Positions 46,534 through 59,841 of a DNA stretch of 64,000 nt are shown here, piece after piece (the stretch's first letter is position 1; the number at the start of each line of letters is the position of its first letter). A program made the position numbers and the translations under genes. The notes under the pieces were generated by a model, which had not been told where the DNA came from, ran no database searches, and worked only from the letters and a program-made list of their open reading frames with translations. The stretch comes from Penicillium oxalicum (Eukaryota; Ascomycota; Eurotiomycetes; Eurotiales; Aspergillaceae), in the NCBI RefSeq assembly GCF_001723175.1, contig NC_064654.1, forward strand, positions 558,001 to 622,000, written 5' to 3'.

Positions 46534-48428
46534 ATGAATCAATCAGAGGCTCTATCATGTCCCTTCTGTCCATTCTCCGACACGGACGCCAGTTTTCTGG
46601 AAATGCACATTGACCATTGCCACCCGGAGAATGGCGACTGGCACCGAGAATCGCATCAACCTGAGGTGGATGCATGGTCAAATGCGAGATCTCACTCGCA
46701 ATCTCCGCGAGAAGCAGACGAAGATCCCACCGAGAAATATGTCGATTGTCCGCATGGATGCGGCGAGACAGTGACGACTGCCGAGCTGTCCACTCATCTG
46801 GATTTGCATCTTGCAGAGGGGATTGCCTTTGAAGATGGCGAGACAGATTCGGCTCCGTATATTGCGGATGATTCCGCTAATACAGATGACTATGATCTGC
46901 CATTGGGGAAGGAAGACGAGTTAGATCTTCAGGGAGCGTTGGAAGGTGGAAAGCGCGGCTCGGGGCGAGACATGGCGCGAAGAAATAATGTCACAAAACC
47001 TGCTAAGGCGAAGAGTCCGCCACGACATCGAGGAGAAGATGGTGCGATGAGATTGGGGGTAAGTCGACGTCTCACTCTCTGTGTTTGAGCATTTGTTTGT
47101 TTCTTCCTTGTGGAAAATTCCATACTGATGTTACTTTGTAGCGCGCGGAACTGGGTCCCCACGCCCATGAAAAGAAAATGCCATCATGGCTCAAACATTT
47201 GCTGGAAAAAGGAGGCCGAACATCTAAACAAACCCACATCACCTCAGATGGAAAATTGGCACGGCAAACTACCGTGGAAAATGAGACAGACAAGCTCATT
47301 CCCGTCATCTTGAGGCTCTGCGAGCAAGACAAGACAGTTCAACGCGCATTTCTCTGCAATCCCAAGGTGCGCCATATCTGCAAGCTCTCGCGTGAGGGTG
47401 GGTTCTGCGGATATCGCAACATCCAGATGTTGATCTCATATATCAACAAAACGCAAGCATTGGGCCATTCGCATTTTCCCCACGGTATACCATCTATTCT
47501 GGAGTTACAGGATCTGATTGAGCAGGCCTGGGACATGGGCTTTAATAGTACAGGGAGAACGGAGACGGGAGGGATTAAGGGGACGAGGAAATTCATCGGG
47601 ACTCCAGAAGTAAGTCGGAATTTCAATAAAGGGGAATTGCGGCCCTTTTCAGAATGACAGTAAACTAATCGGTAACTCTGATTTTTTTTTCATCAGGCAC
47701 AAGCTCTCTTTCAGAGCCTTGAAATTCCGTGAGTATTTGGCCCTCTCCAACACCTTCCGAACCAAACATGGAAGACAAGGTTGCTGACAAATATCTTTGA
47801 TTTCTACAGCTGCGATGCTAGCAGCCTTGCCTCGAGTGATAGACTACCGGCACACGATCAACTATACATGGAAGTAGCAAATTACTTTCGTGCCGCCTGT
47901 CCGGTGGACAACGAGTCAATCAAAGTCTTTCAAACAGACTTACCACCGATCTATTTCCAACACGATGGTAAGTCATGGTCCACACCCACACACACAGAAC
48001 TGAGCGCGAAATCAGCTGCCTATCATTCCCCTATTCTCCACGTCCTTCTAATCGTGGTTCACGGCAGGCCATTCAATGACCATCATTGGCTTTGAAATCC
48101 GCGACGACGGATCTGCCAATTTGCTCGTGTTTGATCCCATGTTCAAGACCTCTCCGGCGATGCAGCGCCTAATTGGTACTTCGGCGAAAAGTGACCATCC
48201 GGCTCGATTGCTAAAGGCGTACCGTCGAGGGAACAGGTATTTACAGAAATATAAGCTTTTTGAGCTGCTCAAGTAAGTTTGTTTCTTAAATGATACTGTG
48301 TGATGTTTCAAAAAGGTAGAAGAGAAACATATCTGATTGATTCTTTACTCTTTGACAGGTTAATCCCAATACCAGGTGACGAGCCTAGTAAGACGGGGAC
48401 GAAGACGGGCTCCAGTATCATGATGTAA
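46534..48428 (+). CDS. Zinc-finger ubiquitin peptidase, ZUFSP/ZUP1 type (peptidase C78)
   Basis: Deubiquitinase family specific for long K63 chains in animals and fission yeast (Mug105). Six exons: 46534..47058, 47142..47609, 47697..47728, 47810..47967, 48068..48272 and 48359..48428; total 485 residues in phase. Two C2H2-like fingers lie at the N-terminus: CPFCPFSDTDASFLEMHIDH and CPHGCGETVTTAELSTHLDL. The peptidase core has the catalytic Cys at about 264 in GGFCGYRNIQML, His at about 396 in GHSMTIIGFE and Asp at about 417 in LLVFDPMF. Exon 3 is only 32 bp. All catalytic residues are present. The starting Met is the first in frame and lies just before the first finger. Confidence 0.88.
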
Positions 48429-49084
48429 AAAGGGCCTGGATACACATGACACAAACCAACGCTTTTACACTCATACTTTGTACAGACACTTAAAAAATTC
48501 CCACCAGAGCTGTTTCTCACAGGGAACCAGATGAATGTCATAACGTGGCAAGGGTAGTGACGCTCCTGGACGTCGTCTGTGCTGAACAGATCTTGCGCCA
48601 GGATTTTCTTTTTCTCGTCTCTAGAACATATTTGGACTCGTGTAAAGCAATTCTCTGCAAATCAGACTTGGTCATATACAAGAGTGATATGAGCCATCCT
48701 CTTTTTTGGTAACATCGACGCGGAAACGCTGCTGAGGGTGGAACTGTGCAGTACGCATGTGGCTTATATGGGCGCCATGTGATATCCCCCGGTACCCCGT
48801 GATAAGATAAAAGATAATCAACAATCGATAAGCGATAAGCGGTCGAAGAATAATCCGAAATAATTTCCACATCCGCGGGGAAGAAACAAGTCGCAAGGTT
48901 CGCCGACTCATTCTCACAATCCAATCTTTTATAATTTTTTCAAATAATCCCAACCTTTGCGCAGCAATCCTTCGACCACTTTTATTCTCTCACACAATTC
49001 TTGAAGAGAAGTGGACAAAAAGGACCCCCGCCCTTCTTCCCAAAACCTAAACCCAAACCCATACAACTTCCATCTCCGGCGATA
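48429..49084. other. Intergenic, FAP7 upstream region with GATA cluster
   Basis: Two genes in the same direction flank it. It contains five GATA-type sites at 48801..48839 and a C/A-rich leader just before the FAP7 ATG. No gene supported. Confidence 0.55.
48801..48839. promoter_or_regulatory. Cluster of five GATA motifs
   Basis: GATAAG at 48801, GATAAA at 48806, GATAAT at 48813, GATAAG at 48827 and GATAAG at 48834, all on the plus strand within 39 bp, about 250 bp before the FAP7 ATG. HGATAR sites are bound by GATA factors such as AreA, SreA and NsdD; which, if any, acts here is unknown. Confidence 0.45.
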
Positions 49085-50159
49085 ATGCGCACTTCACCGA
49101 ATATCATCATCACCGGCACTCCGGGCGTCGGCAAGACCGTGCACTGCGAACAACTTGCCCAGGACACAGGCCTGAAGCATTTGTCTGTGAACCAGATCGC
49201 CAAGGAGCGCGACTGCTTTGATGAATATGATGAGGAGCGGAAAAGTTGGGTGGTTGATGAGGATAAGGTATGTTGATATGATTGGGATGTTTTTTTTATA
49301 TTCTTTTTGGGGGATTGAGGGAGTCAGGAGGGATTGGCGAATGTGCGCAAGCTAGTCTCATCCCGAATCTTTCTCGATGTTGAGCGTGGATGCGACGGGG
49401 AGACGTTCTTGGTGGAGGGGTCTGTATATGCGTGTGTGTGCGCGCGCGCATCTACGGAGGCGGAGGCGGAGAGAGATAGTTGCTGTTCGTTATCTACAAA
49501 GCTTTTGCTTTTCTTTTTGTTTTTTGTCTTTTTTTTTTTTTGAGATGTTTTCGTACTTGTGCTAATCGTTTTCATTTCCAATTCTTGAGTAGTTGCTCGA
49601 TGCTATCGAAGACGAAGTTCTGCAAGGTGGCTATTTGATCGATTGGCACGCCTGCGACCTTATTCCGAAATCGTGGATTGATCTCGTCGTTGTCGTACGC
49701 TGTCCTGAAACGTCCCTTTTGTATGATCGGTTAAGTTCAAGGTGCGTTTCATGTTTTCCTTTTTTTTATTCTTCTTCCTCTTGCCAACCTCGACCCCGTT
49801 TGTTTGCCGCGAGGTTAAGGGCAAGAGTGATCGCTTGTTGGACTCTGTTGGAAAAGTTCTGCGCAATTCCTTCCCTCTTCCTCTGTCTTTTTCTCTCTCT
49901 TTTTTTTCTGCCATTTTGAATAGTCTCTTTCTAACATGACCGGTACAATGTTGATAGAGGATACCACGAGGAAAAGCTTCAAGAAAACCTCGATGCAGAG
50001 ATCTTTGGCGTATTGCTCGAAGAAGCCCGTGAAGCATATGACGAGGAGATTGTCATTGAATTGAACAGTGAAAAGGACGGAGATGTCGACAGCAATTGCG
50101 CACGAATCGCCGAGTGGATTGAGAATTGGAAAAAGTCCCATGCGGAAGATGCTGAGTGA
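49085..50159 (+). CDS. fap7: Adenylate kinase isoenzyme 6 / ribosome assembly factor Fap7 (Hbr1)
   Basis: Nuclear NTPase/adenylate kinase that binds Rps14 and is needed for the last cleavage of 18S rRNA precursor. Exons 49085..49267, 49593..49741 and 49958..50159 give 177 residues with matching phase. The P-loop GTPGVGKT is at residues 11-18. The NMP-binding part reads HLSVNQIAKERDCFDEYDEE, followed by GGYLIDWHACDLIP and VVVVRCPETSLLYDRLSSRG. The end is EWIENWKKSHAEDAE. Intron 1 is 325 bp with a T-run and mixed GT/GC repeats; intron 2 is 216 bp. Length normal and no defect. Confidence 0.95.
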
Positions 50160-50422
50160 ATTGGATTCATAGGTTGAAGGATTGAATTGTTGAATCATGA
50201 ATATCTGATGTCTGATGTTTGATGTCTGGTTTATAATTTTATTTTGTTCTCATATACTGGGCTATCTGGATCGCATCTGTATTGTGGATGTGTTTGGTTT
50301 AGTTTGGTTTCTCTGCGTGCGTGTGTGTGTGTGAGAGAGAGGGGGGGAAGAGAAATGTCTAGTTATACCCCTCCCGCGGATCTATGATCTATGCCACTGT
50401 ACTGTTGCTCCAAGCGCCGTGC

Positions 50423-51647
50423 TCACTGCTGACCCTCTGCCAACCATTGCTGGAGCTTGACCAGCGCCTTGTATCGATGGGAAATTTTGTTCTAATTGCG
50501 AGGTTAGCGTGTTCAGATATTGGGGGATTGATCATTCGTGCATCAACCAACGAATCGTGGTGCCACGTTGCTGACACGCGGAAGGAGAAGGCTTGGTATT
50601 CTCGGGGGAAAATGAGGCGTGAAAGCTTACCTTTGCCTCTTTATCCATCTCGGCATATGTCTTGCCTTCATATTCAAAGATAGGATCCCATCCTAGAAGA
50701 CAGTCAGTTCTCTGAATACCGCTTGAAATCGTAACCAGATTTAAACACGTAAAAGACCAGAAGGCAAAATCCAAAGGGACTCAACGTACCAAACTTGGTG
50801 GGACCTCGGGGCCGCACAATAGTACCCTGTTACCCAGCGGTGGTGTTAGCAAGCTGATAGAGGATGTATCGCACCAGTTCAACCTCGAGATTCTGGATAG
50901 ATTCAAGGCAAAAGATCCGACTGGAATCAAAGACATACCGCCGTCCGTCCCTGGAAAATCAAAGGCTCCTCTCCTGGTCCCCGACAAAAGGCAAAGGTGC
51001 AAACAGCCTGCGCACTACGATCCTCAAACCCATCCAGCATCTTGTTCAACCCTTCATGGCCAAGCGATTCCATGAATGTTTTACTGCCAGGGTTTGCATA
51101 TGAATTAGCAAGTCAACTCCGAGTCATCACCATCACACAACCTCCTCAACTGGATCTGGATCATTTCATTCCCAAAGAAGGTTGAGCTCACCCACAGAAA
51201 GAGGCCAGGGACCTCAAGAAATCACGGGGGAAAAGAGAGAGGTGGAGAGAAAAGGGTCCCCAAAACCTACATGTATGGACCAGGTAATCCCTTCAGGGCA
51301 TCAAATTCCAAAGCCGTATCCTCCGTCAAAGCGGGGCCATTGATCTGCCAGAAAATAATGGTCAGTCAGGTCCAAGTACGTAGATTCTCTCTCGCGACAT
51401 TGTTGAGGATTAGAGAATGCTAGTACTGCGATGCAATACGGCACAATGTGCAAGGACTAAGCCTAGACAGACATACCGCTTCAGCAGCTCGTCGGGCTTT
51501 CTCTTTGGCAATCTCCTCGATAGTCCCCTGGATCTCGGGGACATCGACGGCTTGGTTGTCGACCTCGATGACGTTGCCGAGAATCGCTCGCACCTCGGCG
51601 AGTTTGTTCTTGTTGCCGGTAATGAAGTTGAGTTTGGTGAGAGGCAT
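50423..51647 (-). CDS. ham1: Inosine triphosphate pyrophosphatase Ham1
   Basis: House-cleaning enzyme that hydrolyses ITP, XTP and other non-canonical purine NTPs. Six exons: 51647..51477, 51344..51271, 51083..50939, 50826..50790, 50692..50631 and 50491..50423; total 185 residues. It starts [20 protein letters not shown] with the substrate-binding [27 protein letters not shown] and [20 protein letters not shown] (catalytic acidic residue in TEDT) follow; then [12 protein letters not shown] and the [15 protein letters not shown] end with the purine-contacting SHR. Short exons (37-74 bp) mean that simple frame scans show only fragments. Ends 264 bp from the convergent FAP7. Confidence 0.95.
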
Positions 51648-52328
51648 GGTCAGAGGGTGGGAGGGTCGTTGGATTTATTTGAGAATCTTTTGATGAATGC
51701 TTTTGGAGTGTAGAGAGGAAAGATCACAGGTGGGAAAAGGGAAGACGCTGAAAGGTTGAAGTGGTGTGCCGCTCTTGGGCAATCAAGTTGTTCCACCGCC
51801 CGCTCTCCGAAGAATTACTGGCAATCATACAAGATAGCGACTCTCATCCCGAAAAAGTACATCCAAAGTGAACCCCATCTCACAGATCTCATATGTCATC
51901 AACAAGGCCAGAAATGAAAGGCGGTGTGACAGCGACTTCGTGTCATGGAACACAACAGAACATAAAAAGGTTGAAGAATGGGGGGACGGGGGGAGGGAAA
52001 GAGAAAATAGAAAAGAACTTCATCAATGTATCTCTCCAACAAGACATACCCACATTGGTCAGAGCCAGAGCCGGTCGACTCTGCTCTGCATGCTCTCTAA
52101 ACTCTCACAAAAATCGGAACCGGAGATCCGCCCGAAGCAACATGCAAGTAATGACGGTGATGAGAGGATGCCAAGAACACGTCAAAAAAGAAACACCCCA
52201 AAAAGAAATGAACAAAAAGTATCACACTGGTCGTTAATCCGTAGCTGACAAGGAAACATCTTTCAGAGATCAAAGAAAAGAAAGAAAGAAACATGTCTAA
52301 TTTACAATGAACAACCCCAGCCCCGCGT
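51648..52328. other. Intergenic, HAM1 upstream and myosin downstream region
   Basis: Minus-strand genes on both sides. A short A/G-rich run (GAAAGAAAGAAAGAAA) near 52275 is the only repeat. No gene. Confidence 0.55.
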
Positions 52329-55300
52329 CTACTCTTCCAGAACCCCGTTTTCTATCCCGAGCTTGTCTTGCTGCGCAATGGCCTGTGCAGAGACAATCTC
52401 GGCGAGACGCTTCAAGCGTGGTGTTTGGAGCCCTGAAGAAAGAGGGTAAAAGTGTCAGCATATCTCGATCAAAAAAGGACAAGGCCACCAAGGAGACCGG
52501 GCCAATGCACGGAGCGGGAAGTGGGAGGAATCCAACTTACAGGATGGAGTGTACGTCTCCAAAGCGGTGATCACTCGGGGCTCAGCGATCTCATAGGGAC
52601 CACTGTCCTCCATGTCCACAGGAGTCAAGAGAAGGACGTCACTCTTCTCTGTGACACGAGAGGCCACGGCCTTCATGATCTCGCCGTTGATGGGCTGTTC
52701 ATAGTCGGCCACCAGATACTGATTCAGGAGCTTTTGAATTTGATTGGGTGAAAGCCTGAAAAGAAAGGGAAGCGTCAGTCAGTCATTCGATCACATCGTG
52801 GTGAAACGGAGCGGCGGCTTCACTTACATCCAGCAGATATCTTGAATGATCTCAATGTCATTCAAGGTGGCCTTCTTCAACTGAAGCAACTTGGTGGCTT
52901 GCTATAATGCCAAGTTAGTATCGAAAACGTGCAGAAGATCAACTCAACCCGAGGTGTTCCCGATGGATTTTTCACCACAGCAATTTCTGTCAGAAAGAAA
53001 AACGTACCATCAAGTGCTCCAATTGCAACGTCCCCTCCGGCATGTCGTGGCTCTTACACCACTCCTCGATCCGAGTGATGTTGTAGTTGATCTGCAAGCC
53101 ACGCTTCCATGACAGGAAGTTGCGTCGCATGAGAAGATCATTGAAGGCCGTGACGCCGACCAACTTCAACAACTCGGTCATGGTCTGCATGATGATCGAG
53201 CCTTCGATGTAAAAGGCCTTCATGGCCCGGTACACCGCATTCAAAAGGCTCAGCAGGTTGTCCATGCTGTACGCCGGGTTGTTGTTCGAGGGCAACAGCT
53301 TGCCGAGGAAGCGATTGGTCTCGCTTGTGACGAAACCGGGGAGGGATTGCGACTCGATGATCGCGGGTACGATCATCTTGTAGAGTCTCTTCTTCAACAC
53401 CTTCATCCACGTGTGGTAGATGTTGAATTCCAGGCTTTCCAGATCATGCTTGACAATCTCCAGTAGGCGGTCATATTCATAATTGTCCGTCTTTTGTGCC
53501 TCATACCAGTCTTCAGCCAGGAAGACAAAGGACAACATCTCGTGCACGTTGGAAAGCCAAAAGGCACCCGGGTTAATCGCATCCTCACCCTCGTGCTGCA
53601 TGACCTCTTGCTGAATGGATTGCATGACATTGGCCAGGAACCGCTCGGACTCTTTGACAAAGCCATTGTTCCACATCTCCGAGGTTACCAGGTTGATCAG
53701 GTAGGCGGGGAAGAGCACCTCTTTCTCTGTAGGAGGAGGATTGGAGCTGGGTAGGGGGATCTTCAAGTTGCGAATCAAGCCCATCGTCACCTCGTCGTTC
53801 AAATCATCCTCTTCAGACAACAACTGCTCGAGTTCGGCTTCCACCGAATCCAGTCCCGGTGAGAAAGCCGCAGCGGCCCGAGCCGCGCTGTGTCCGGTGA
53901 TAGCCATCGACACTGGCCGAGGGTTGTATGCTCCACTGAAGCGATCCGTGGTGCTGATCTTCTCCGCGCCCGCGCTGCGTCGTTGAGGTTTGGGTTTCTT
54001 GGATGAAACAAGGTTGATCAATCCGCTCGGGGGTGCTTGAGCGGTATTGCCATTGAGGGCGTCCACATGACCACCGTTCAGCGGCACCGAGCGCTTGGCC
54101 ACCTCGAGCTCCTCTTCCAGTTCCACGACACGTTGCCTCAGCACGGTCTTCTCCTGCTCCGCTTCCGCACCAGCGAGTTTGAGACGCTCCAGCTCCTCCG
54201 TGGCGACGCGTAGGTTCTCGCGACTGATCCGCTCTTCCTCTTGCATGCGCTTGATGGTCGCTTGGTAGTCGGCCGACACCTGGCTGACCTTGCTCAATTC
54301 TTCCTCGACGGCTTCCAATCGAGCCGCGGTAATACCGGCCTGATTGGCCTCAGCCTGGAGTTCCTTGGCACGTGCCTCGAGCGCGTTATGCCGAGCACGC
54401 CACGACTTCAACTGAGTCTCGTAATTCTCCAGTTGCGAGGCGAGGGACCGGTTTTCCAGCTTCATGGATTGAACCATTTGGGTCAGCTCCACGACCTTGT
54501 TCTCCAGCTTGTACGAAATCTGCTTGAGATCGCGAGCCTCCTCACGCAGGGTCTTGTACGCCTTGCGCGCTTGAATACCTCTCCACAGATTTTGCACGAT
54601 GACAACCTGGTGGCGGTAGTGACGCCATTCCCGAATCTGACGCCAGGAGCGGAACGCGCGCTGGATGACCTTGGCTGCGTTGCCGTTGATCGTCTCCATG
54701 ATATTGCGTCGGCAGAGGAACCCTTTCATCACCGACTGCACCAGGATGACATTGTTGCGGATGAAGTTGTAGTGTTTCCTCTCCTTGGATCCACGCCAAA
54801 CTCGTTGGATGGTCGTGGCAGCCTTGTTGCGACGAATTTCATGGGCCGTCTGACGAGCGAGGAATCCGCGAATGAAGGCTTGCGTGGTGAGGATAGACTC
54901 GCGGGCTTCCAGGTAGCGGCGGCGGTAGTACTTGCAACGCAGGTTCTTCTGGATCATGATCGCACACTCATTCAATCGTGATGTGCGCAGATTCTCCAGG
55001 AACGCAAGCATACCAGCGCGGAAGAAGATCTTGGTCAGACCCAACTGGTACTTGTCCTGCTTTTGATGATTGGCATCACCAAGGGCCTTGCGCAAGATGG
55101 CATGACACATGTCCCGAATTTCGGAGGTCCATTGGGAGGAGTGGCAGAGCATGTAGTATCGAATGGCAAACTCCTCATACGTCCATCGCGTCGGGTACCC
55201 AGCCGTACTAATGCGGACGGTCTCCAAGACACCACAGGCTCGCAGCTGGCTCAGAACCATGGGACCCTCAAATTTCCACGCCTCCTTGGCCTCGTTGGGC

Positions 55301-57635
55301 TTGATACAGCGGATGTAGTGTACATCCGTGGAGTTGATGGTGTTCATCAGCTCAATCAAGGAAGACTTGAAGATCCCACCCAGCGTTGGCTTGCGGTTCA
55401 CAGCGACCCCGATGCGGCGGCCGGGCGCAGCCGCGGTCACCGATTTGGACGTGACGGCCGCCGAGTCCTTCTCGCGCACCGCAGCCGCGGTGTCCAGAAT
55501 CTCCTTGATGAAGCTGTTGGAAGAGTTGCGCAGAACCTCGAGGTGCTCGTCGGGGACGGTATCCCGGTTCTTCTCAATGAAACCATCCGACTCGTAGGTG
55601 ACATCCACAGCGTAGTGACAGACGGTAAACGCAGATTTGCCAAATCGAGGCTTCTTGTAGAACTTTTGCTTGTCCGCAGCGAAGTGATGGTGCAACTTGG
55701 TGACAAACTGCTCATCAGAGCCCATGGGCAGTCGAGATTCTTCGTCAAGCAGAGACAAGATTCCCAGCTTGGCCTCGATCAGGTCGATGCAGGGCTGATT
55801 GTCGGAGAAATCAATAAACTTCCAATCAATCTCTTCCCGCACGTACTCCTCCTGTTCGAGCTTGAAGACGTGCTGGTTGAATTCTTGCTGCAGCTTTTCG
55901 TTGGCATAATTAATGCAGAACTGCTCAAAGGAGTTTTTGGCGAAATGCTCGAACCCGTAGATATCCAGAACACCGATGAACGTCTTGACCCGCTCCACCA
56001 CCTCCTCCTTGGCCAGTCCCCGGTTGATGGTTTCCACCAGCCAGTCGAAGAGGCTCGAGTAGATGAACTTGGCGACGGAATCACGCACCACCACGGCCTG
56101 CTGCTGGGTCAGATTCGAGGTAATCTTTTCTCCTCGGGTGATCAGCTGCTTCTTGACGATCCACTTGGCAAATTCATTGGCGTCGATGCCCAGCATCTCA
56201 CACGCGCGCACCAAGGCGGGCTCGGAGGAGGAGAGGGTCGAGTCAGTGCGGGTGGCCGTGATCTTCACATTACCCAAGTGCAGCAGAGCCGCCAGGATCC
56301 GGAAGATCTCCGTCTGTTGATCTTGGGTGACACCGATGGTGGTCAAGGACTTGCGGGTCGCATCGAATTCGGCCTTGTCGTCAACTCCATCGATGACGGG
56401 TGTACCACCCTGATTGAGATATTCAAACTCCTCCACAGGCAACAAACCCAGGTCCTGTCTCTCCTCATCGGTGGCACCAGCCACGAGCTGGTAAAAGACG
56501 TGGTAATTGCGCTCCTTCAATGGCTGGAATACCAGTCGTGATCGCTCCAGCAAGTATGTGCGGATCTTGGCGCCAATAATATTCGCCTGGTCATCAAACA
56601 TGATCTCGATGTATTTACCGAATCGAGACGAGTTGTCGTTGCGAGTGGTCTTGGCGTTACCAAAGGCTTCCATGACGGGGTTCGTCGCCAGGATCTGTTC
56701 TTCCGTCTCGGTCGTGGCATCTGCGCGGCTGGTGGTGTATTTGCCAGGCTGGTCGGCTGATTCGCGGGTTGCAAAGTAGCGCATGATGTATTTAGCGCTG
56801 ACCGTCTTTCCAGCTCCCGATTCACCAGAGACCACAATTGTTTGGTTCTTGCCGTCCCGAAGCATGTCCCTATCGTCCACCGAGAGAGAAGATTAGCATG
56901 CATACAAAGCACAGCGTGAAAGGGCTTTCTCGGTAAGTGTTCCAGGGCATCCCTTACGCAAAAGCTTCCTCGGCGATGGCAAACAAGTGAGGAGCCTGGG
57001 AAGCGCGCTGTTTCCCTGCATACACCTGAACCATCTGAGGGACGTAGAGCGAGTCGACACGCGCAAAAGGATTCGTGGCGATCAACACAATACCACTGTA
57101 TGTGTAGATCTCCTTTTGCGCATAGCGGAGCTTGATGGCCTGTAGCACTGTGCGGGGAAGTCTGGTCAGTTCAACTTGTACTTGTGCCTGGCTGTCGTGC
57201 ACTCAGGTGATATCGCAAAGAGGGGAGAGACTCACCCGCAGGCTCATTCAAATGGGAGAGATTTGTCAAGTCTTCACTGGCTTCCAGCATGGCTGGGTTC
57301 ATCAGTGGTGGGAGGTTCGGGTTGTTGTCCACCTGAAGCTCGGCCTGGGTGGTTTCGACGGTTTTGGTCTGTTCCAGTTCATGTGTTTGGTCAGCGGTGT
57401 GTTTGTATAGGAGGAAGGAAACAGAACATTGCGTCACCAGCGTGTGACGGCGTTCTCATCACGAGCTCTCACTTTCACAGGGAGCGCGGGGTAACTTTAC
57501 CTCTCCATTGTCCAATTCAAAGACCAATCGAACCTTGTCTTCATCAACCAACCGCTCCTTGACCTCTGATGCGACCCATCCCTCTGTTGGGTCAGGCTGC
57601 CAGGCCCGTGTCCCAACCTCGTAGATGTGCGCCAT
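52329..57635 (-). CDS. myoE: Class V myosin (Myo2/MyoE type)
   Basis: Actin motor that carries secretory vesicles and organelles to the hyphal tip. Seven exons: 57635..57501, 57368..57236, 57147..56958, 56869..53008, 52901..52828, 52755..52541 and 52432..52329; total 1570 residues, all in phase. It starts MAHIYEVGTRAWQPDPTEGW (SH3-like). The motor has P-loop GESGAGKT at about 168-175, NDNSSRFGKYIEI and the actin-binding part VHYIRCIKPNE. Six IQ motifs lie at about 790-920, for example ATTIQRVWRGSKERKHY. A coiled coil to about 1080 and a linker precede the globular DIL cargo domain (about 1200 to the end). It ends KLGIENGVLEE. Fully open over 4.7 kb, which shows that the local sequence here is good. 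Confidence 0.97.
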
Positions 57636-59255
57636 CTTGTGTTGTGAGATTGAGTGAACGCTATGTGATTGGCGCACGCAGTCGAGGGTGACTTTCTCAA
57701 GAGGCGTGCGTTCGTGGTGTTGTTATGCAAGAGTCGAAGATCCCCAATGATGGGGAAAGGGAGGAAAGAGAAGAGAGGGAAGGGGAGCGGACGAAGAGAG
57801 TCGAGATGTGAGGTACTAAGACGCAGGAATTCAAAAAAAAGGGCAGATCAAATCACAAGATAAGCGGTCGAAAGACAGGGTAGTCTCATAGCAACCACTC
57901 ATCCACTCATGATCTGAAAGAAGGAAAGTGAGGAGCACAGGATGAATGGAAGAAGAGGACCGTGTCGGGGAGTGTGGAGGGCGTAAAGAGAGCGCGCGCG
58001 AGTGCCAGTGAAGGGTGTCATAAAAATGGCAGAAGGATACTCCGAGATCCCGTTGTAACAGCTGGCCCAGCGGAAGCGAGCCAGCCCCTGAAGGGGAGCT
58101 TCTCTTCGGGGACGGCCACGGGACTGGGGGGCACAATCGAGAGGGACCGCGCCACACCCCCACACTGCTTCGGTCACCGCCTTCTTGCTGGTGTGCCTGA
58201 CAGGGTCGTTCATCGGTTGCCCAGGATGATCTCCAGATTGGGGAGAGCGGTGAGGAGAAGTATAAAACTGCAAGCTTGGATGAATCAACCCTCCTTCGCA
58301 CAGCTCGGGGAATCTGCTTCTGTGCCACACGCACACACTATGAGTGGGAAATAACCAACCCAGCATCCTTCAAATAGCGGAATCATGATCGACCTTCCCA
58401 GCCGCTTCGGAGGAGAGTGAAGTGGAGCCGGATCCATCGAGACAGGACCGAGTCAGGACTCGTAGAAAATGATCCATGCACGAGAAGCATTAACGTGAAC
58501 CTGTTGTGGATGGTCGACAAGATGGATATCCTGGTGGGAAAATTACTTCAAGCTCACGATGAATTCGGACAATTGCTGGAACTCTACATGAGACGAGGAG
58601 AGGTCCACGTTCCAGGGGACAGCATCCGTAGGTCAAGCAATCGCAAGGATGGGTGGGAGATACTAAACATGAACTCTATTATACATAGGTCTGATACGAA
58701 ACATCTACTTAATACGTGACGGAGCTTCTTCAGTAAGGATTGGTCAAAGTGACCCAAGGACATATACGAACATGAATACGATACGGGCGACCAGCACCCG
58801 GTCCTGAACCGACTGATGCACTACCCAGCCACACTGGACGATGCACTGTGCGTGTTTACGTGGCACTGCTATTACGTGGATCACAGTTTCACGACCCGGA
58901 GTGCAGGAGACTTCGATCTGTATAGACCCAGCCATCCATAACACCCACACATCAGGGCACAACAATGAATTACACACGATGGTATGTCAATTCATTGGAA
59001 AAAATTGATATTAGGTAGACAAAACTCAGAATTTCACGCAGTGCAAGGTGTAGAGGACAAAGGCATCAGTGAGATGGAGATGGAGAGATGAGGTGAGAAA
59101 GGGAAACATAGCAATAACGTCGAGAACACAAGGGAGGATTTCCATGAAACATGTCAGTGAGCTGCTCCGCTCAATGGCGAGCCACTTTTAGAGGGTCGGA
59201 AAAGAGGAGGAAAGGTGAGGAGGGGAAAAGGAAAGAGGATTCGTAGAGGGGAAGT
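57636..59255. other. Intergenic, myosin upstream and NAP1 downstream region
   Basis: 1.6 kb. The left part is the myosin promoter and leader, the right part NAP1 3' flank. Nothing else recognised. Confidence 0.55.
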
Positions 59256-59800
59256 CTAGTTTTGCTTGCACTCGGCAGCCTCCTTCTTGGGCTTGGAGGT
59301 ACCATCCTGGAGAAAAGAAAGATGGTCAGGTTAGATCGTCTGGTCGGGTTAAGAGGAGGGGGACGGGGGAGCGTGCGACACCGTCACCAGGCGCACGGGA
59401 CAGGCTTACCTCCTCATCCGAGTCATCATCGATGTCCCGGTCTGAACCGCGCTCATCCTCATCCTCGTCCTCATCCTCATCCTCGTCATCCTCATCATCA
59501 AAGTCCTCGGGATCCATGTCATCACCCAGCTCCTCAAACTGCAGAGCCTCACCGGTGAACCAGTCAATCGCACGGGGGATGAGCTTCTCCTTGATGTCCT
59601 CACCCAGCTGGTAGTCCAGCTCCAGGCGCTCCTCAATGTCGCTGGCAACCGACTCATCATCATCCACAGGGGGCTGAGGTGGTGAGAAGAAGTTGAAGAA
59701 GGACTCGGTGGGCACACTGATCTTGACAATACGGGTCTGCTTGGTGTCTGTGGAACAAAAGAGTCAGTGCCTGAGATATCGCACAGGAAACGAGAGGAGC

Positions 59801-59841
<41 letters not shown>

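Noticed and set aside
55063..56541. 492-codon plus-strand frame
   Set aside because: Antisense shadow of the myosin motor domain, which is intact and conserved.
57858..57872. 14-mer GATAAGCGGTCGAA shared with 48834..48847
   Set aside because: Shared 14-mers are expected by chance in a window of this size; no other shared context.
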